Below the pieces are notes generated by a model. The model had not been told where the DNA came from. It searched no databases and worked only from the letters and a program-made list of their open reading frames with translations. Below are positions 46,801 to 57,964 of a stretch of DNA of 64,000 nucleotides, one piece after another. Source of the stretch: Salvator merianae. Lineage: Eukaryota > Chordata > Lepidosauria > Squamata > Teiidae. The translations under genes and the position numbers were made by a program. Location: positions 139,852,449 through 139,916,448 of the forward strand of contig QVOM02000034.1 of assembly GCA_003586115.2 (NCBI GenBank), in the 5' to 3' direction. How positions within the stretch are numbered: position 1 is the stretch's first letter; each line of letters starts with the position of its first letter.

Positions 46801-47329
46801 TACCTCTTGCATCTTTTTGCTTGAATATTACTGACTAGTTTCTCACTCTCCTCACTCAACTGTGGATCGAAAACCTGAAACTAAAAATATTATTCCTCTA
46901 TCATGCCTTCCTCAGAAATGTACTTAAAAAACATGTAGACTTCATATAAAAATGCTAAGTGAGGAGAGAGAGAGAGTTGAGTTAAAAACAATTTCATTTT
47001 GCAATTGCAAAGAAAAACCTGGCAGTTAAGGAGTTGGAAACTGCTTCAGCAAAGGGGGGGGGGAATTCCTATCCAGTGGCCAATCAGTGCACAACACCCC
47101 CCACAGTCATGGTAGGTTGCCTGTTGAAGTGAATAGGCTGCACTTTGGCGGAGTTTTGAATTGCCTATTTGTATAGATGTTTGGAAGGCTTGTTTTCTGT
47201 GTGCCTAGAAATTATTTGCTCAGTTTATTCAGGCAGTTTTAAAAATCCCTAGCATGATCACAACCTAACTTATTCAGTGTACTAAAAGTGAAAGATTTTG
47301 AAGAGCTCCTCTTGATATTAAGTAAGTGG

Positions 47330-48235
47330 GCAACCAAATGACAAATGCACTTCAATCATAGTAAGTGCAAATTGATGCACTTTGGGACAAAGAATCTCAG
47401 ATGTACCTATAAACTGATGGGGGTCAAGCTGTCTGTGACAGATCAGGAAAGGAATCTTGGAGTTCTGGTGGAAAGCTCGTTGAAGGTGCCAACCCAACCC
47501 ATGCAAAGGAGTAGTTAAAAAAAAATTCAGTGCTAGCTGTAATTAAGAAGGGAATAGAAAATACATCAGCAAATGCCATTGTGCCTCTTTATAAATCTAT
47601 GGTGAGGCCAGATTTGGAATATTGTGTACAATGCTGGGCACCACACCTCAGGAAGCATATTGTGGAGCTGGAAAAAGTATAGGGAGTGACAACCGGAACG
47701 ATCAAGGGCTGGAACACTTAAGAAATCAAGTGACAACGTCTAGGCTTCTTCAGCCTTGAAAGATGGTGTTTAAGAGGTGACATGATCGAAGTATATAAAA
47801 TCATGCATGGTATAGAAAAGGTGGATAGAGAAAAATTATTTTCTTTATTGCAGAACACTAATATTAGGGGATACTGTATAAAGATGATGAGCAGGAGAGT
47901 TAGAACCAACAAGGCAAAATATTTTTTCACACAGAAGGTCAGAAGAGGTGGTGACAACAACCAGCCTAGATAGCATTAAGAAAGGGTTCATAACTTCATG
48001 AAGGATAGGTGTATTGAGGCTACTAGAATTGATGCCTCGATAGTGACTCCAGGTTGGAGAGACAGGCAGGATGCCTCTAAAGGCCATTTGGAGAGAATCA
48101 AGAGAAGGTCCATGTATTGCCTTTGTCTGCTCGAGAATGCCCAGAAGCAGTTGGTCGACCACTATGTGAGACAGGATGCTAGACTAGATGGGCTGTGGCC
48201 TGATCCAGCAGGGCTTCTCTTATGTTCTCAAGGAA
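47330..48235 (+). mobile_element. CR1-type LINE 3' part, plus strand
   Basis: Frames give LSVTDQERNLGVLVESSLK, YKSMVRPDLEYCVQCWAPHL, FFSLERWCLRGDMIEVYKIM, then YFFTQKVRRGG. These match the region after RT in CR1-related LINEs. The tail GATGGGCTGTGGCCTGATCC followed by AGCAGGGCTTCTCTTATGTT is the CR1-type 3' end. Only moderate decay. Confidence 0.8.
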
Positions 48236-48432
48236 AAAAGAAGCTAAAAAGTCCTTGTTCTTCTCAATGCCCCATTTTAGGGAAGAAGCTAGGCTGTTGT
48301 TGCTTTTGTTACATTACTGTGCCCATGTGGATTCTAAGCTAAGACATATTGGCTCACAACTTTTTTCCAGATGGTTTCAAACCATAAGTCTTGGAAACTT
48401 TCAGGATACTCCTTTTCCACAGGAACTCCAGG

Positions 48433-48792
48433 CTGAGGGTGTGATCAGACGGGCTAATTCGGGCGAATTCCGGTCGCTCAGAGGGCGGGCATTCCAAACG
48501 GATCGTCTTCACGTCGCCCCGAGGCCCCACGGCAGCGACTTTTCTGCCGGCTACGAGCGTTCGGAAAAAGCGTCGCTCCGAGAGCTACTGAGAAGCGACT
48601 GTAGGAAAAGTCGCTGCGACGGGACCTCGGGGCGACGTGAAGATGAAGTTACGAGCTTCCAGTTTGGCATGCCCGCCCTCTGAGCGACCGGAAGTCGACC
48701 GGAAGTCGCCCGAATTAGCTCGCCAGTTTGGAATGCCCGCCCTCTGAGCGACTGGAAGTCGCCCGAATTAGCCCGTCTGATCACACCCTTAG
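48433..48792. mobile_element. 360-bp GC-rich foldback element
   Basis: The first 34 bases (starting CTGAGGGTGTGATCAGACGG) are nearly the exact reverse complement of the last 34 (ending CGTCTGATCACACCCTTAG). Symmetry continues inward through TCGCTCAGAGGGCGGGCATT and its complement, so most of the element can form one hairpin. CpG-rich; no transposase. Clear target duplication was not found. Confidence 0.8.
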
Positions 48793-49440
48793 ACACTGCA
48801 GCCTAGAAACTTGTCCTCGAGAGGTCAGCTTGACTGCTTGTCCAATTTCTCTGCATTATGCTGATCTATGGTTTCTGAGCTAAGAATGGTTGCTTTCTCA
48901 TTAGGAGTGCTAGGGGATCCAAGATGGGTTGTTTTGCTGCTTGCATTGTGTGTCTTGACCTTAGTGAGTCCCTGGAAGGTAGGTGGCAGCAGGGCCATGG
49001 GGAAGCCGTAGGGAGCAGTGCCAGCAAGTTTCTTGCATGCACACCACACAGTGCCTAGCAGCTATAGCCTTCCATTCTGGTTTTCAGAAACTGGAACTGC
49101 CATCACCTCCCTTTTCTTATACACACATCTTTTGAATTTTTTTGACATGTGCAGGCTATGTTCAAGGGTTAATATAGTATGTACCCAGGCGTTGTAGCTT
49201 TAGGGACACATCTTAAGAATATTATACAGAAGGGGTTGAAATGGACTGACAAGCTACACTTGTTGAAATTTTCTGTTCTTCTCAGATAATATTTTTGCTT
49301 CTGGCCGCTCCAGTTAGAGCTCAGTCCTGTTTCAAGGTAGTAATGGAATATCAGACTAGTCGGAAGCTGAAGACTCTGTATCCCACTCACAGCAGTAGCA
49401 TATTACATTTAAAAGGGTGCCTTTAGAAGAGAAAATGGAA
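48793..49440. other. Intron sequence upstream of the internal promoter
   Basis: No repeat or exon recognised. Confidence 0.35.
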
Positions 49441-50121
49441 GTTCTACGCTGTCTGATCAGTGACGGTTACTTAAAAGTAAAACGCTTTGCTGCATCGAGT
49501 CAACGTAATTTTTACGCTGAAACGGCATAAGGAAAATCGAGACAGAGCTCTTTAAGAACATCCCCGCTCAAATAAAGAATCGTCCCACTTTCACCAGGGC
49601 GGTGGCAGCAAAGCAAAAGCAAACGAACGAAGGAAGGAACATCTTTTTGTGCAACGACAGCAAAGCTACTACCATTCCCAGGACCATCTGCGCGCACAGC
49701 GCGTTCCCGTTATAACCCACCCCAATCGCCATCTTGAAATCGGAGCTGCATCGAGCATCAGTTGCGGAAGCACCGTCGGAGCTTTTGTGACACCTAGACA
49801 AGAAAGGGCGACCGGGTGCGGAGCGCGGCTTCGGCTGGGCTCGAGCTGACGACGCTGGCGCCTGGCTGTTGATGCTCAGGATAAATCGCCGCAAGCGGAA
49901 CTACCGGCTCTCTCTTGCAACTTTCTGCATGGCGGCGGCTGCTGCTCGGAGAAAGGGAATTGGCAGGAAAGGTATTTCAGATTAGCGGTGTAAGCGAAGG
50001 GAGGGCGCATGGAGGGATGGGTTAGGCAAGTCCGCCCAGGACACTGAAGAGCGAGCCGTGGACGATCTCCGTCTATAGAAGAGGTTTCCCTGAATAAAAG
50101 GGAATCGCAAGGCCAGCGAAG
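49440..50121 (+). promoter_or_regulatory. PDE4DIP: Internal CpG-rich promoter and 5' leader of the short PDE4DIP form
   Basis: CpG frequency rises from about 49,440 and remains high into the exon at 50,122, with GCGC, CGCC and ACGCTGG words but no TATA box at a sensible distance. This fits a CpG promoter for the alternative first exon. A short upstream ATG at 49,929 opens an 18-codon frame. An in-frame TAA at 50,095-50,097 supports ATG 50,122 as the coding start. The minus strand has an open frame at 49,894-49,568. Confidence 0.65.
49929..49985 (+). other. Upstream ORF of 18 codons in the short-form leader
   Basis: MAAAAARRKGIGRKGISD then TAG. The start context GCATGG is moderate. It ends 136 bases before the main ATG. 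A GT after GGCAGGAAAG could alternatively be a splice donor, in which case the frame would be cut. Confidence 0.4.
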
Positions 50122-51222
50122 ATGGGGGAGACCTGCCGGATTTGCGGCCGTGTGCTCTGTGGCAATCAGCGGCGTTGGATATTTCACACCGCAGCGAAGC
50201 TTAACTTGCAGGTGTTGCTTTCACACGTCCTGGGCAAAGAGATCTCTCGGGATGGGAAGGCTGAGTTTGTATGCAGCAAATGCGCCTTTATGCTGGAGCG
50301 CATCTATCGTTTTGACACGGTCATTGCGCGTATCGAAGCGCTGTCAATTGAGCGTCTGCAGAAGTTGCTGCTGGAGAAGGACCGCCTCAAGTTCTGCATC
50401 GCCAGTATGTACAAGAAGAATAACGGAGAGCCAGCTGAGGAGGCTGGAGACAATTCCAACTTGCCAGACATCCGATACTCAGCTCTACTTCAGGAAGATT
50501 TCACATATTCTGTGTTTGAATGCTGGACAGAATCGGAAGAGCGTGTTATGGAGCCGCATATGTGCCATACTGTGGAAAATGCGAATAATCGTCACAGACG
50601 CTGTGGAAGCTGTGCAGTGTTGCGTGTTGCAGATTCTGATTATGAGGCTATTTGCAAAATCCCACGGAAAATGGCAAGAAATGTCTCTTGTGGACCATCT
50701 TCGAAGTGGTCGGCTAGTATTTGCAATGAAGAGTTGCCTGTGAGCGAGCTGGTAACTGTTCCTTTGTCAAGTGAGAAGGTACCTTTAGATGAGGAAAGCA
50801 TGGAGGAAGATACGCCAGGATCATCCCTGGAGTCTTTGGATACAACAGTGGCAGCCAGTCCTTCACATCAGAAAGATGAGGAGACCGATTTAGAGCCAAA
50901 AAGAACTGGGAAGTGTGACTGTTGCGTAGGTGACCATGATCGCAGTTTGGCACTGTGTAGAAACAGATTGGACCTAGCCCTTAGTTTAGTCAAAGCATTT
51001 GATTGCAAGCCGGTGCAGAGTCCCAGAGGAAGCAAACTGCCTGTTCCAGTGAAATCAAGTCTGCTTTGCCAAGATCGGAGAAATAAAAACATTTATCCTG
51101 GTTTCCTAAATGTGGCAGTGAAATCTCATTCTCTGTCTGCCTTAGTCTTTCCTTTGGAGACGTCTGACCTTCGTGAATTGTGGGATGATTTTTGTATGGA
51201 TTATATTCCCCTTCGAGTTAAG
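50122..51222 (+). CDS. PDE4DIP: PDE4DIP alternative first exon (short, SMYLE/MMG8-type N-terminus)
   Basis: A large coding exon of 367 codons. Residues 5-8 (CRIC) and 51-54 (CSKC), with another Cys at 13, form a CxxC...CxxC arrangement like a ZAD-type zinc finger; residues 12-38 (LCGNQRRWIFHTAAKLNLQV...) and 64-100 are the most conserved part of the short myomegalin form. Later come paired Cys (161-164 CGSC, 265-268 CDCC), acidic/serine-rich stretches (220-256) and SKLP at 304-307 in a PRGSKLPVPVKSS context, an SxIP-like motif that could bind EB1. The exon ends LWDDFCMDYIPLRVK with donor GTAGAG at 51,223, the same place as in mammals. Without splicing, 20 further codons lead to TGA 51,283-51,285. 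In-frame TAA 27 bases upstream of the ATG fixes the start. This form is known to promote microtubule growth from centrosome and Golgi. Confidence 0.93.
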
Positions 51223-51338
51223 GTAGAGTTTGTGCCATTTCTGCCTGCCATGTCATCCTCTGTTACTGGCTTAAAATTGTCTTGATGAAGGTTATCTGCA
51301 AGTTACTTCCAAACTTCCTGTTCTCTCTTATCCACAAA

Positions 51339-51941
51339 GGGCGTTTTCTCACTTACCACATTAGAATAGGCTAACATGGTGTTGACCATACAGCGCAGCC
51401 ATCATCCACACTGTGTGGCCTTAGTTCCTTACCTGAAGCAGGGTACTGGCATTCGCACTGCAAATGCCAGTAGCCTTGACCGATGCTTACCATGGCAGTC
51501 GCTGGGCCGTGTCTGGTCGCGGCTGTGGTGACCATCAGGGCCACACGGCATGCAGGAGCACACAGGCACATTCAAGCAACCGTGCAGGAAAGATTGGGGA
51601 TCATGCAGGCCTGGCTGGTGCACACAGTGCTCCATAGCTAGGAGTGATCGGGAACAGCATCATGCTGCTCCTGGCTGCTCAGGCCTCTGCAAAGTGTAGA
51701 CTCACTTTGGCCCTTTCTGCACTTGACCTTATTCCAGATTATATCTTGGAATAGGGATCTGCCATCGGCATGCTACTATGAACTATGGCGGGCCCCACCT
51801 GGGGCCTGCTATAATCAGCACTAGTGTGTGGATAGCAGGTCCCTATTCTGGGATATAGTCCAGAATAAAGCCAAGTGCAGAAAGGGCCTTCGTTAGCAAA
51901 CGTCCTTGAAACTAGCTAGCACAAAGTGCAAACAGGCCCCT
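51339..51941. mobile_element. Short non-autonomous element with a second one nested in it
   Basis: Starts GGGCGTTTTCTCACTTACC and ends ACAAAGTGCAAACAGGCCCC, imperfect inverted ends. It includes the internal palindrome CTGGCATTCGCACTGCAAAT followed by GCCAG (about 51,449-51,473) shared with 21,930 and 52,612. A 180-bp foldback lies inside at 51,709-51,888. Confidence 0.6.
51709..51888. mobile_element. 180-bp foldback element
   Basis: Starts GGCCCTTTCTGCACTTGACC and ends CCAAGTGCAGAAAGGGCC. The arms pair for about 60 bases (TTATTCCAGATTATATC versus the complement of GATATAGTCCAGAATAA), so almost the whole element is one hairpin. Confidence 0.8.
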
Positions 51942-52542
51942 AGTTTCTATGCCGTTTTTTACACTCTGTTTAATGCATTTCCTATGTTGGAAATGTATCT
52001 GGGTTCTTTCCTCCCCCCACCCAGTATGGAATGTTCAGTGTATTAATATATAGGGACATTGTTTTTCTTTTTATTGCTTTCTATGAATTTTTACGTTTCA
52101 CTGATTTTTCAGTAGACAAGATCTAACCTTGTTCTAATTAGATACTCAGAATTTATTCATGCATCTAAAAAAATTAAAATAGTTCTTGTAGTTGCAGGTA
52201 GAAATCCCAGGTGTTCCAGGTGATATGTGCCAGTAAGGCTGCATTTCATTTTTTGCATTAGTCAAAATGTGTTTGGGGAAATCTAAGGTAGGATAAGCAG
52301 TCAGAGCCTCCCCTGCCCCGACCCTTTTGGTCCATACACTGTTGATGGTATTCTTGCTTTCATTAAGGTATAACTTCCTGGCTTAGTTGGACAAACTGCG
52401 CCTGTCAGCTTTAATTCAGAAAACTCCTTGTCAATATAATTGCATTCACCTTGATAGCAGCTGTTATTTGGAGCTAGTCACATACAATAGAAAAACACAG
52501 TTTGTAACTAAACAGTCAATATGCCAGTAACTGCCAATGACA
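51942..52542. other. PDE4DIP intron, nothing recognised
   Basis: AT-rich unique sequence. Confidence 0.35.
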
Positions 52543-53463
52543 ATGGGCCTGTTTGCACTTCCCACACGGTCTGCACAATGGGGCCTGAAAACTTATCTTA
52601 GGCTGGCTACTGGCGCTCACGAGTGCGAATGCCAGTAGCCATGCCTGATCCTAGCCATGACAGTGTCCGGCAAGCGTCTGGCCTCTGCCATGGTGACTGC
52701 AGCAGCTCAACGTGCGTGTGCGCGCACGTGCGTTGTGCAATGAGACCTTCCCCTTTGTGCGGGCCCCAGTCGGGCCTATGCTGCCACAATTGAGCCTGGG
52801 ACGCCGGATGGGGCTGCACTGCACCATCTCTGGTGTTTTGGTGCCCGATTGCGGGTATGAACGGCATTTGCCGCGGCAGTGGCCTGCAAGTAGCAGGCCG
52901 CAGCCATGGTGACCAGGAGGTATGTGCAGTGTGCACGCCGATGACATGGCTTGCACATGTGCACTGGGTCCCGTCCACCCCCGTAGCGCAATTGGGCCTT
53001 CCTGATTGGGCCTGCGGTGTCTCAGTCGGGCCTGCCCGGCCTGATCAGGGCGGCCTGATCACTTGCAAGCCGCTGCCGCAGCAACCACCTTTTGTGCCCG
53101 CGATCGGGCACCGAAACGCTGGACGAGGCTCAGCACAGCCCCATCCAGTATCCCAGGCCCGATTGCAGTGGCGTGGGCCTGTCTCAGGTAGGCCTCATTG
53201 CCCATCATGCATTGCTTGATCGCGAGATCATGCATGCGTGATGGGTGGGCTGATTGCCTGGAAGATGGCCACCGCCGTCGTGGACAAGGTAGGTGCGAAC
53301 GAATCCTCACCTGAAGCTCAAAGTGAGCTTCAGGTGAGGATTCAGACACCCTTTTCCTTGTCCAGTGGTAGTAATGACCGGCAGCGGACCTCGTCCGGTG
53401 CGAATACACTTGTCTAATGAGCGTTCCTGACACTCACTAGTTACAAGTGCGAACAGGCCCATT
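52543..53463. mobile_element. 920-bp non-autonomous element, GGGCCTGTTTGCACTT ends
   Basis: The left end CAATGGGCCTGTTTGCACTT and the right end AAGTGCGAACAGGCCCATTG are inverted copies with one mismatch in 20. The interior is GC- and CpG-rich, carries the GCTACTGGCGCTCACGAGTG / GCGAATGCCAGTAGCC palindrome (about 52,603-52,640) and another inverted pair TCCTCACCTGAAGCTC / GAGCTTCAGGTGAGGA at 53,300-53,332. No transposase. Long frames on both strands are composition artefacts. Confidence 0.75.
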
Positions 53464-55521
53464 GTCTCTTCATTGTATTTGTCTCACCATATTTTAGTTT
53501 TGGTAATATAAGTGCCACAGAAATACTCTTAATCACTCAGTTGAAAGCCCATTGGAAGTATCATACTCAGTCCACTTACAGCCAGGATTATACTGTATTT
53601 AACAAATAAGAAAATCTGATTCAGGTCACGTAGAGTAATTGCTGTTGTCTGAAATCTGCGAAGAAGCAATTCTTCTTTTGTAGAACACTTTTACTTGCAC
53701 AGATAGGATGCTATTCTGGAAATAGTTGCACTTGCAGGTGAAACTATAGCCCTGTGATACTACAAAGGTTCCCGTCTGACTTCCTATACAATTTGATATT
53801 GCAGCTATCAGACTAAGGCTTCGGGTATGATTAGAATGGAGGTTTTGAGTTGTTTCTCACAAGCTACAGGGAAAGCATTGGCTCCAAGTAGATGCATCAA
53901 AACTATGTAGAGGAAAAATAATAAAAATGGGTCTTTCTTGCAGATGAACGTACAAGTTTGAATGGTGGTCTAGCAGAGACTAACATGTTTTCCATGGGGG
54001 GAAAATAATTGCTGTTGCATTTTAAGCATTTATAAAGATGTCAGAATATGTGTTTTGATGTTCAGTGTTTGCAAGTTATGTTTTAAAAGAAGTAATCATT
54101 TTCTCTTTCCAAAACCACACATTTTCCATGGCAACAAAATACTGCCATTAAACAGGGTAGTAATTTTCACTGTCAAATTCCACCACCCAAAATGGCTTGT
54201 TTAAAGTTGCAAGTGGAAAATAAGAAATGGGCTGACAAATTAGCTTATATGAAAACCTATTTGAACCAAATTACTTGCCTAGAGGCTAATGCAGTGAATA
54301 AAGGGGTGATGTTTTCAGACTTTGACAGGCATTAAGCTGTAGTAATTAGGGAGTCAGTCGAGGGCTGAGGAAACCTGGAATGAAGTCTTTCTTCAGCTAG
54401 GGTGCTTTTGTTTTTCCAGTTATTCTCCCTGTCTTGAATTTATATGCAGAGTGTTGTGAGGATATGTTGGTCTAGTGAAAGAGAGCTGTGATAGTCGGCC
54501 TAAGTCTTTAGCAGCAGGGCGAATGAAATAAACTGTAACAAATGACAGAAATCAGGGCTTAGTATGATTGGAAGCTGAGCAATTGCATTTAATAATTCTG
54601 CTATAAGCAGAATAATACTGATGTCCAGAGGGTGGCATGAGATGTCTAGAGCATTTGAAAATGGCAACAAGGTACTATTTCCATCTTTGGAACTAATGAC
54701 TGCTCTAAGGAATTTGCTTTGCAGTCTGCATAAGGAAGTTACCCACATCATTTTTAATACTCCATATTTATGTTTAATTTTATTAAGACATTTATTTATT
54801 TATTTATTTAATCCATGTGGCATATATATAGTCTAGTAGCGATACTGAATGTTTGGATCTTCTTCAGGCAAGTCCCTGTATAAATAGGCATTGAAGATGT
54901 CTTGTAGCTTTTCCATTAATTATTTTATGAGAGTTTCCCCCTGTTTACTTGAACATAGTGTTCTTATGTTGTAATTTTTATGATTTTTATAAAGTCCTAA
55001 TTCTGAAAGTCAGGGTAGAAGTAGACATATGTAAAACACAACTGATAAACAGATGAAGTAAAATGGGAGTGCAAATTCTTAAAATACCACAACATATTAA
55101 CAATTTTAAAAGTATGAACTTGAATCACAAATTCTTGGAATTCATTCTCTGTTCTCATTATTTTGTTATGGATGAATTTCAACATAACTTAAGGGACAAG
55201 TTTTCTGCGGCTTTTGATGTCTTTGGCAAATGGTATATGCAAATATGATTGTGATGTTCTGATATGTGGTGATTTTTTTTGTATTGCCAGGAACAACACG
55301 GTTTGTTTAGATGTAAAGAAGTGATTGCAACTCCTAAGAAAAAGGAAGCGTGGGCTTTCCACATAGAGTAGAATCAGACAGATGACAGTTTCACAATTTA
55401 AGTTCCGTTTCTTTTCAGCCCTCACTGTTTGCAGTCAGTGTTTACTGAGGTGTGTAACAATGGAAGATAATCTCATATAAGGATTTTATCTCAGCAGATG
55501 TCTTGTATTCTCTCTCCTCAG
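53464..55521. other. PDE4DIP intron, nothing recognised
   Basis: Mostly unique AT-rich DNA with a (TTTA)n run at about 54,790-54,810. A small coding exon homologous to the TEELLKQQ stretch of mammalian myomegalin was looked for and not found. Confidence 0.4.
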
Positions 55522-55641
55522 AATTCATGTAAAGGTCACCATCGGCTAACTCAGTGCGACTTACCACAAGTCAAGCAACTATCTGGATTAAGTGAAACAG
55601 AACTCCTGGAAAAAAATAGCCACTTCAGTGCTATCAATAAG
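55522..55641 (+). CDS. PDE4DIP: PDE4DIP exon, probable, shared by both forms
   Basis: 120 nt, acceptor CTCTCTCCTCAG, donor GTATTC, phase 0 at both ends. Encodes NSCKGHHRLTQCDLPQVKQL then SGLSETELLEKNSHFSAINK. The ending INK followed by QLEMKLNEM in the next exon parallels TNK-ILQEKLNEM of myomegalin, and the start NS parallels LNSHETT. The middle is poorly conserved, so this exon is the least certain of the set. An alternative acceptor CAG at 55,495-55,497 would add eight codons. Confidence 0.7.
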
Positions 55642-57844
55642 GTATTCTTTAAACGTCAAGGGAAAGCAGTGAGAGAGTAAGATTGCCTCTGTATATAGCA
55701 AGCAGCATCTGGGCCCCAAAATCCTAGCTCTCATTTTACAAGCTGCTAGGATTTCTGGGACTCGGGATATGAGGCAAATCAGAAGAGATGTTATTCTTTC
55801 TTGTGTATGTTTGATATGGGTAACCAGTGAATAAATTAATAGAAGTGACAAATATATAGGAAAACAGGTTTCATGAATTAGACAAAGCTGAAGCTGTATT
55901 CACAGACCTGTTGTCTTTCTATCATCTAGCAAAGAAATTTTCTTAGTGTTCTTTTAAGTGGAGAATTTTGGTTGTACAAATGTTCTAGATTTTAGCACAT
56001 GATTGGGGACTAGCAAGAGGTATCAGTGCAGATCATTTGAGCCTTGGTCTACATCGTGATTTATTTAGCATTTATCTTCCTTGAAGGAGAGGGGAAATAA
56101 ACTACGTGTGCATGTTAAACATTACTATGCAACTTCCCATAAAACTCTCAAAGTGACTCACACAAACAAACATTAAGAGCAAGTGTAAAAAACACAAACT
56201 GAAGTAATTGATTAATGATTGGGTGGGATGAGAAAAGAAGCCCAACACAGGGAATGTCTAGGTGAAGAGAGACCTCTTCAGTAGGAGCCTGTGAACCAAT
56301 GGGCTTGGCTGGTCCAAACCCACCAGTTTGGACCAGAAATGTATGTGCGGGAAGGGCATAAGATCCCAAAGTCAGATCTAGTAACCTAACTAGATTGAAT
56401 AATATTAAAAGGGAGAGAGAGGAAATGCAGTGCTTGAAGCATTCTTTGAGTAACTCACCATATTAGTCTTGCAGTTTGTTCTCAGCCCAGATTGCTTGCA
56501 GGTAGGTAACGGGGGCTGAAGATTTTTGAAAGTGTTGTCATGCGTCATTAGGAACTATGGTTAGACTCTGGAAAAAAGCCACAGAATGAAAAACGTAGCC
56601 ATGGCACATGCAAAACTTTGCCTTTTCATGTACCTTTTCTTGACTCATATTAAAGTTATTTAACTTTTTAATTTTATATTTTATTAATCATCTCTCTCAG
56701 AAGGAATGTACAAAAGACTATGGAAAAAACATAAAATACAAGAATACATCAAGAAATCTGCATTAAAACATTTAAGAACTAGCAACAACATTGTAAAAAT
56801 CACTTCTACTGCTGCCATGGTTTTACTACATTTTGTGGATAAAAGTATAAATAATGCCTGACAGTGTTCCTTTGCATGCAATAACTTTTCGGAAGACCAA
56901 GAAAGGGGAAATGCTGTAAGCCTCCAGATCTTTTTCAGTTCAGATTTCCCTCTTAATATGAATTGTTCTAGTTTCATCTTCCCATGTCCTTGTTTTCTGA
57001 ACTGCTATTTGGTGCACATGAAGAAAAGTATTGCTAGCTACTTATGTCTCCTTGAGCATCATGCTAACAAGAGATTTCAAAACCAATAAACTACAAAAAT
57101 GCTATATTAAGAAAAATCAGGGTATAACTATTTTGGAGTTACAAGTACAGAATACATAAAAAGAAATAAAAATAACAAAAACTAATAAACTGTCTCATTA
57201 TACCTTACAACAGAACAGCCCCCATCCCCAATGCTCCAAACACAAACCTCCAACTAACTTATTAAGGCAGAGGAAGTCCTCTTCTGCCCCCAAAGGGGAA
57301 AGCCTTTTTTCTGTTTGATTAGACTGCAGGTAGCTGTTATGCTGCTGTAGCCTTCTGAGCCCACCAGCCAGGCCAAGACCTTATTAGTAATGTCCTCACT
57401 ATTCTCATGCTCTGACTCCTCTCTCTTGCTGCAGATGTGTGATGGCTTGTGATCACAGGGAGTCTGCTAGCATCATGGAGCTTGAGGATAATTTTGATAA
57501 ATCTGAGAGGTTGAATTAAGAGTTTGTTTTTTAAAAAAAATCAGCAGAAGGACAACATATCTGACTCAAACTTCAACTTCAAACTCTGCTACCATAGGGT
57601 TTTACAAATTGACCTCAGAAGAAAGGAAAACCTAAAATTCCCATTTTTTTTTCTGACAGTCCTACTGTTCTTTTGAGAGTTACAACTTTCCGATTACAAT
57701 AGTTAATTAGATTTTTAAAACAGGACTTTGGATTAAATATTTAGAGAAATGGATGAGAATTTTTGTCAGTTTGCTGGCAAGCATATCTGCTGTGGAAAAT
57801 ACCATTTGCGCCTCATTCACAATACTGTGTTCCATGGCGTGCAG
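55642..57844. other. PDE4DIP intron, nothing recognised
   Basis: AT-rich with no clear repeats. Confidence 0.35.
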
Positions 57845-57964
57845 CAGCTCGAGATGAAACTGAACGAGATGAATCTTGAACTGAAGACTGTTCAGCATGC
57901 GTCCCAGAAGCAGGATCACAAAATCCAGAACTTGAATGAGTCTTTGAAGGACAAAGAGAAGGAG
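57845..57964 (+). CDS. PDE4DIP: PDE4DIP coiled-coil exon
   Basis: 120 nt, acceptor GTGCAG, donor GTTTGT, phase 0. Encodes QLEMKLNEMNLELKTVQHAS then QKQDHKIQNLNESLKDKEKE, closely following myomegalin (KLNEMSYELK, SQKQDGTIQNLKE). Regular heptads throughout. Confidence 0.92.

Noticed and set aside
50150..50743. 197-codon frame overlapping the PDE4DIP first exon in another frame
   Set aside because: The frame from 50,122 is the conserved one; the other is a shadow with no recognisable motif.
52607..53433. Several 100-130 codon frames on both strands
   Set aside because: They lie in a GC-rich non-autonomous element with clear inverted ends; overlapping frames reflect composition.
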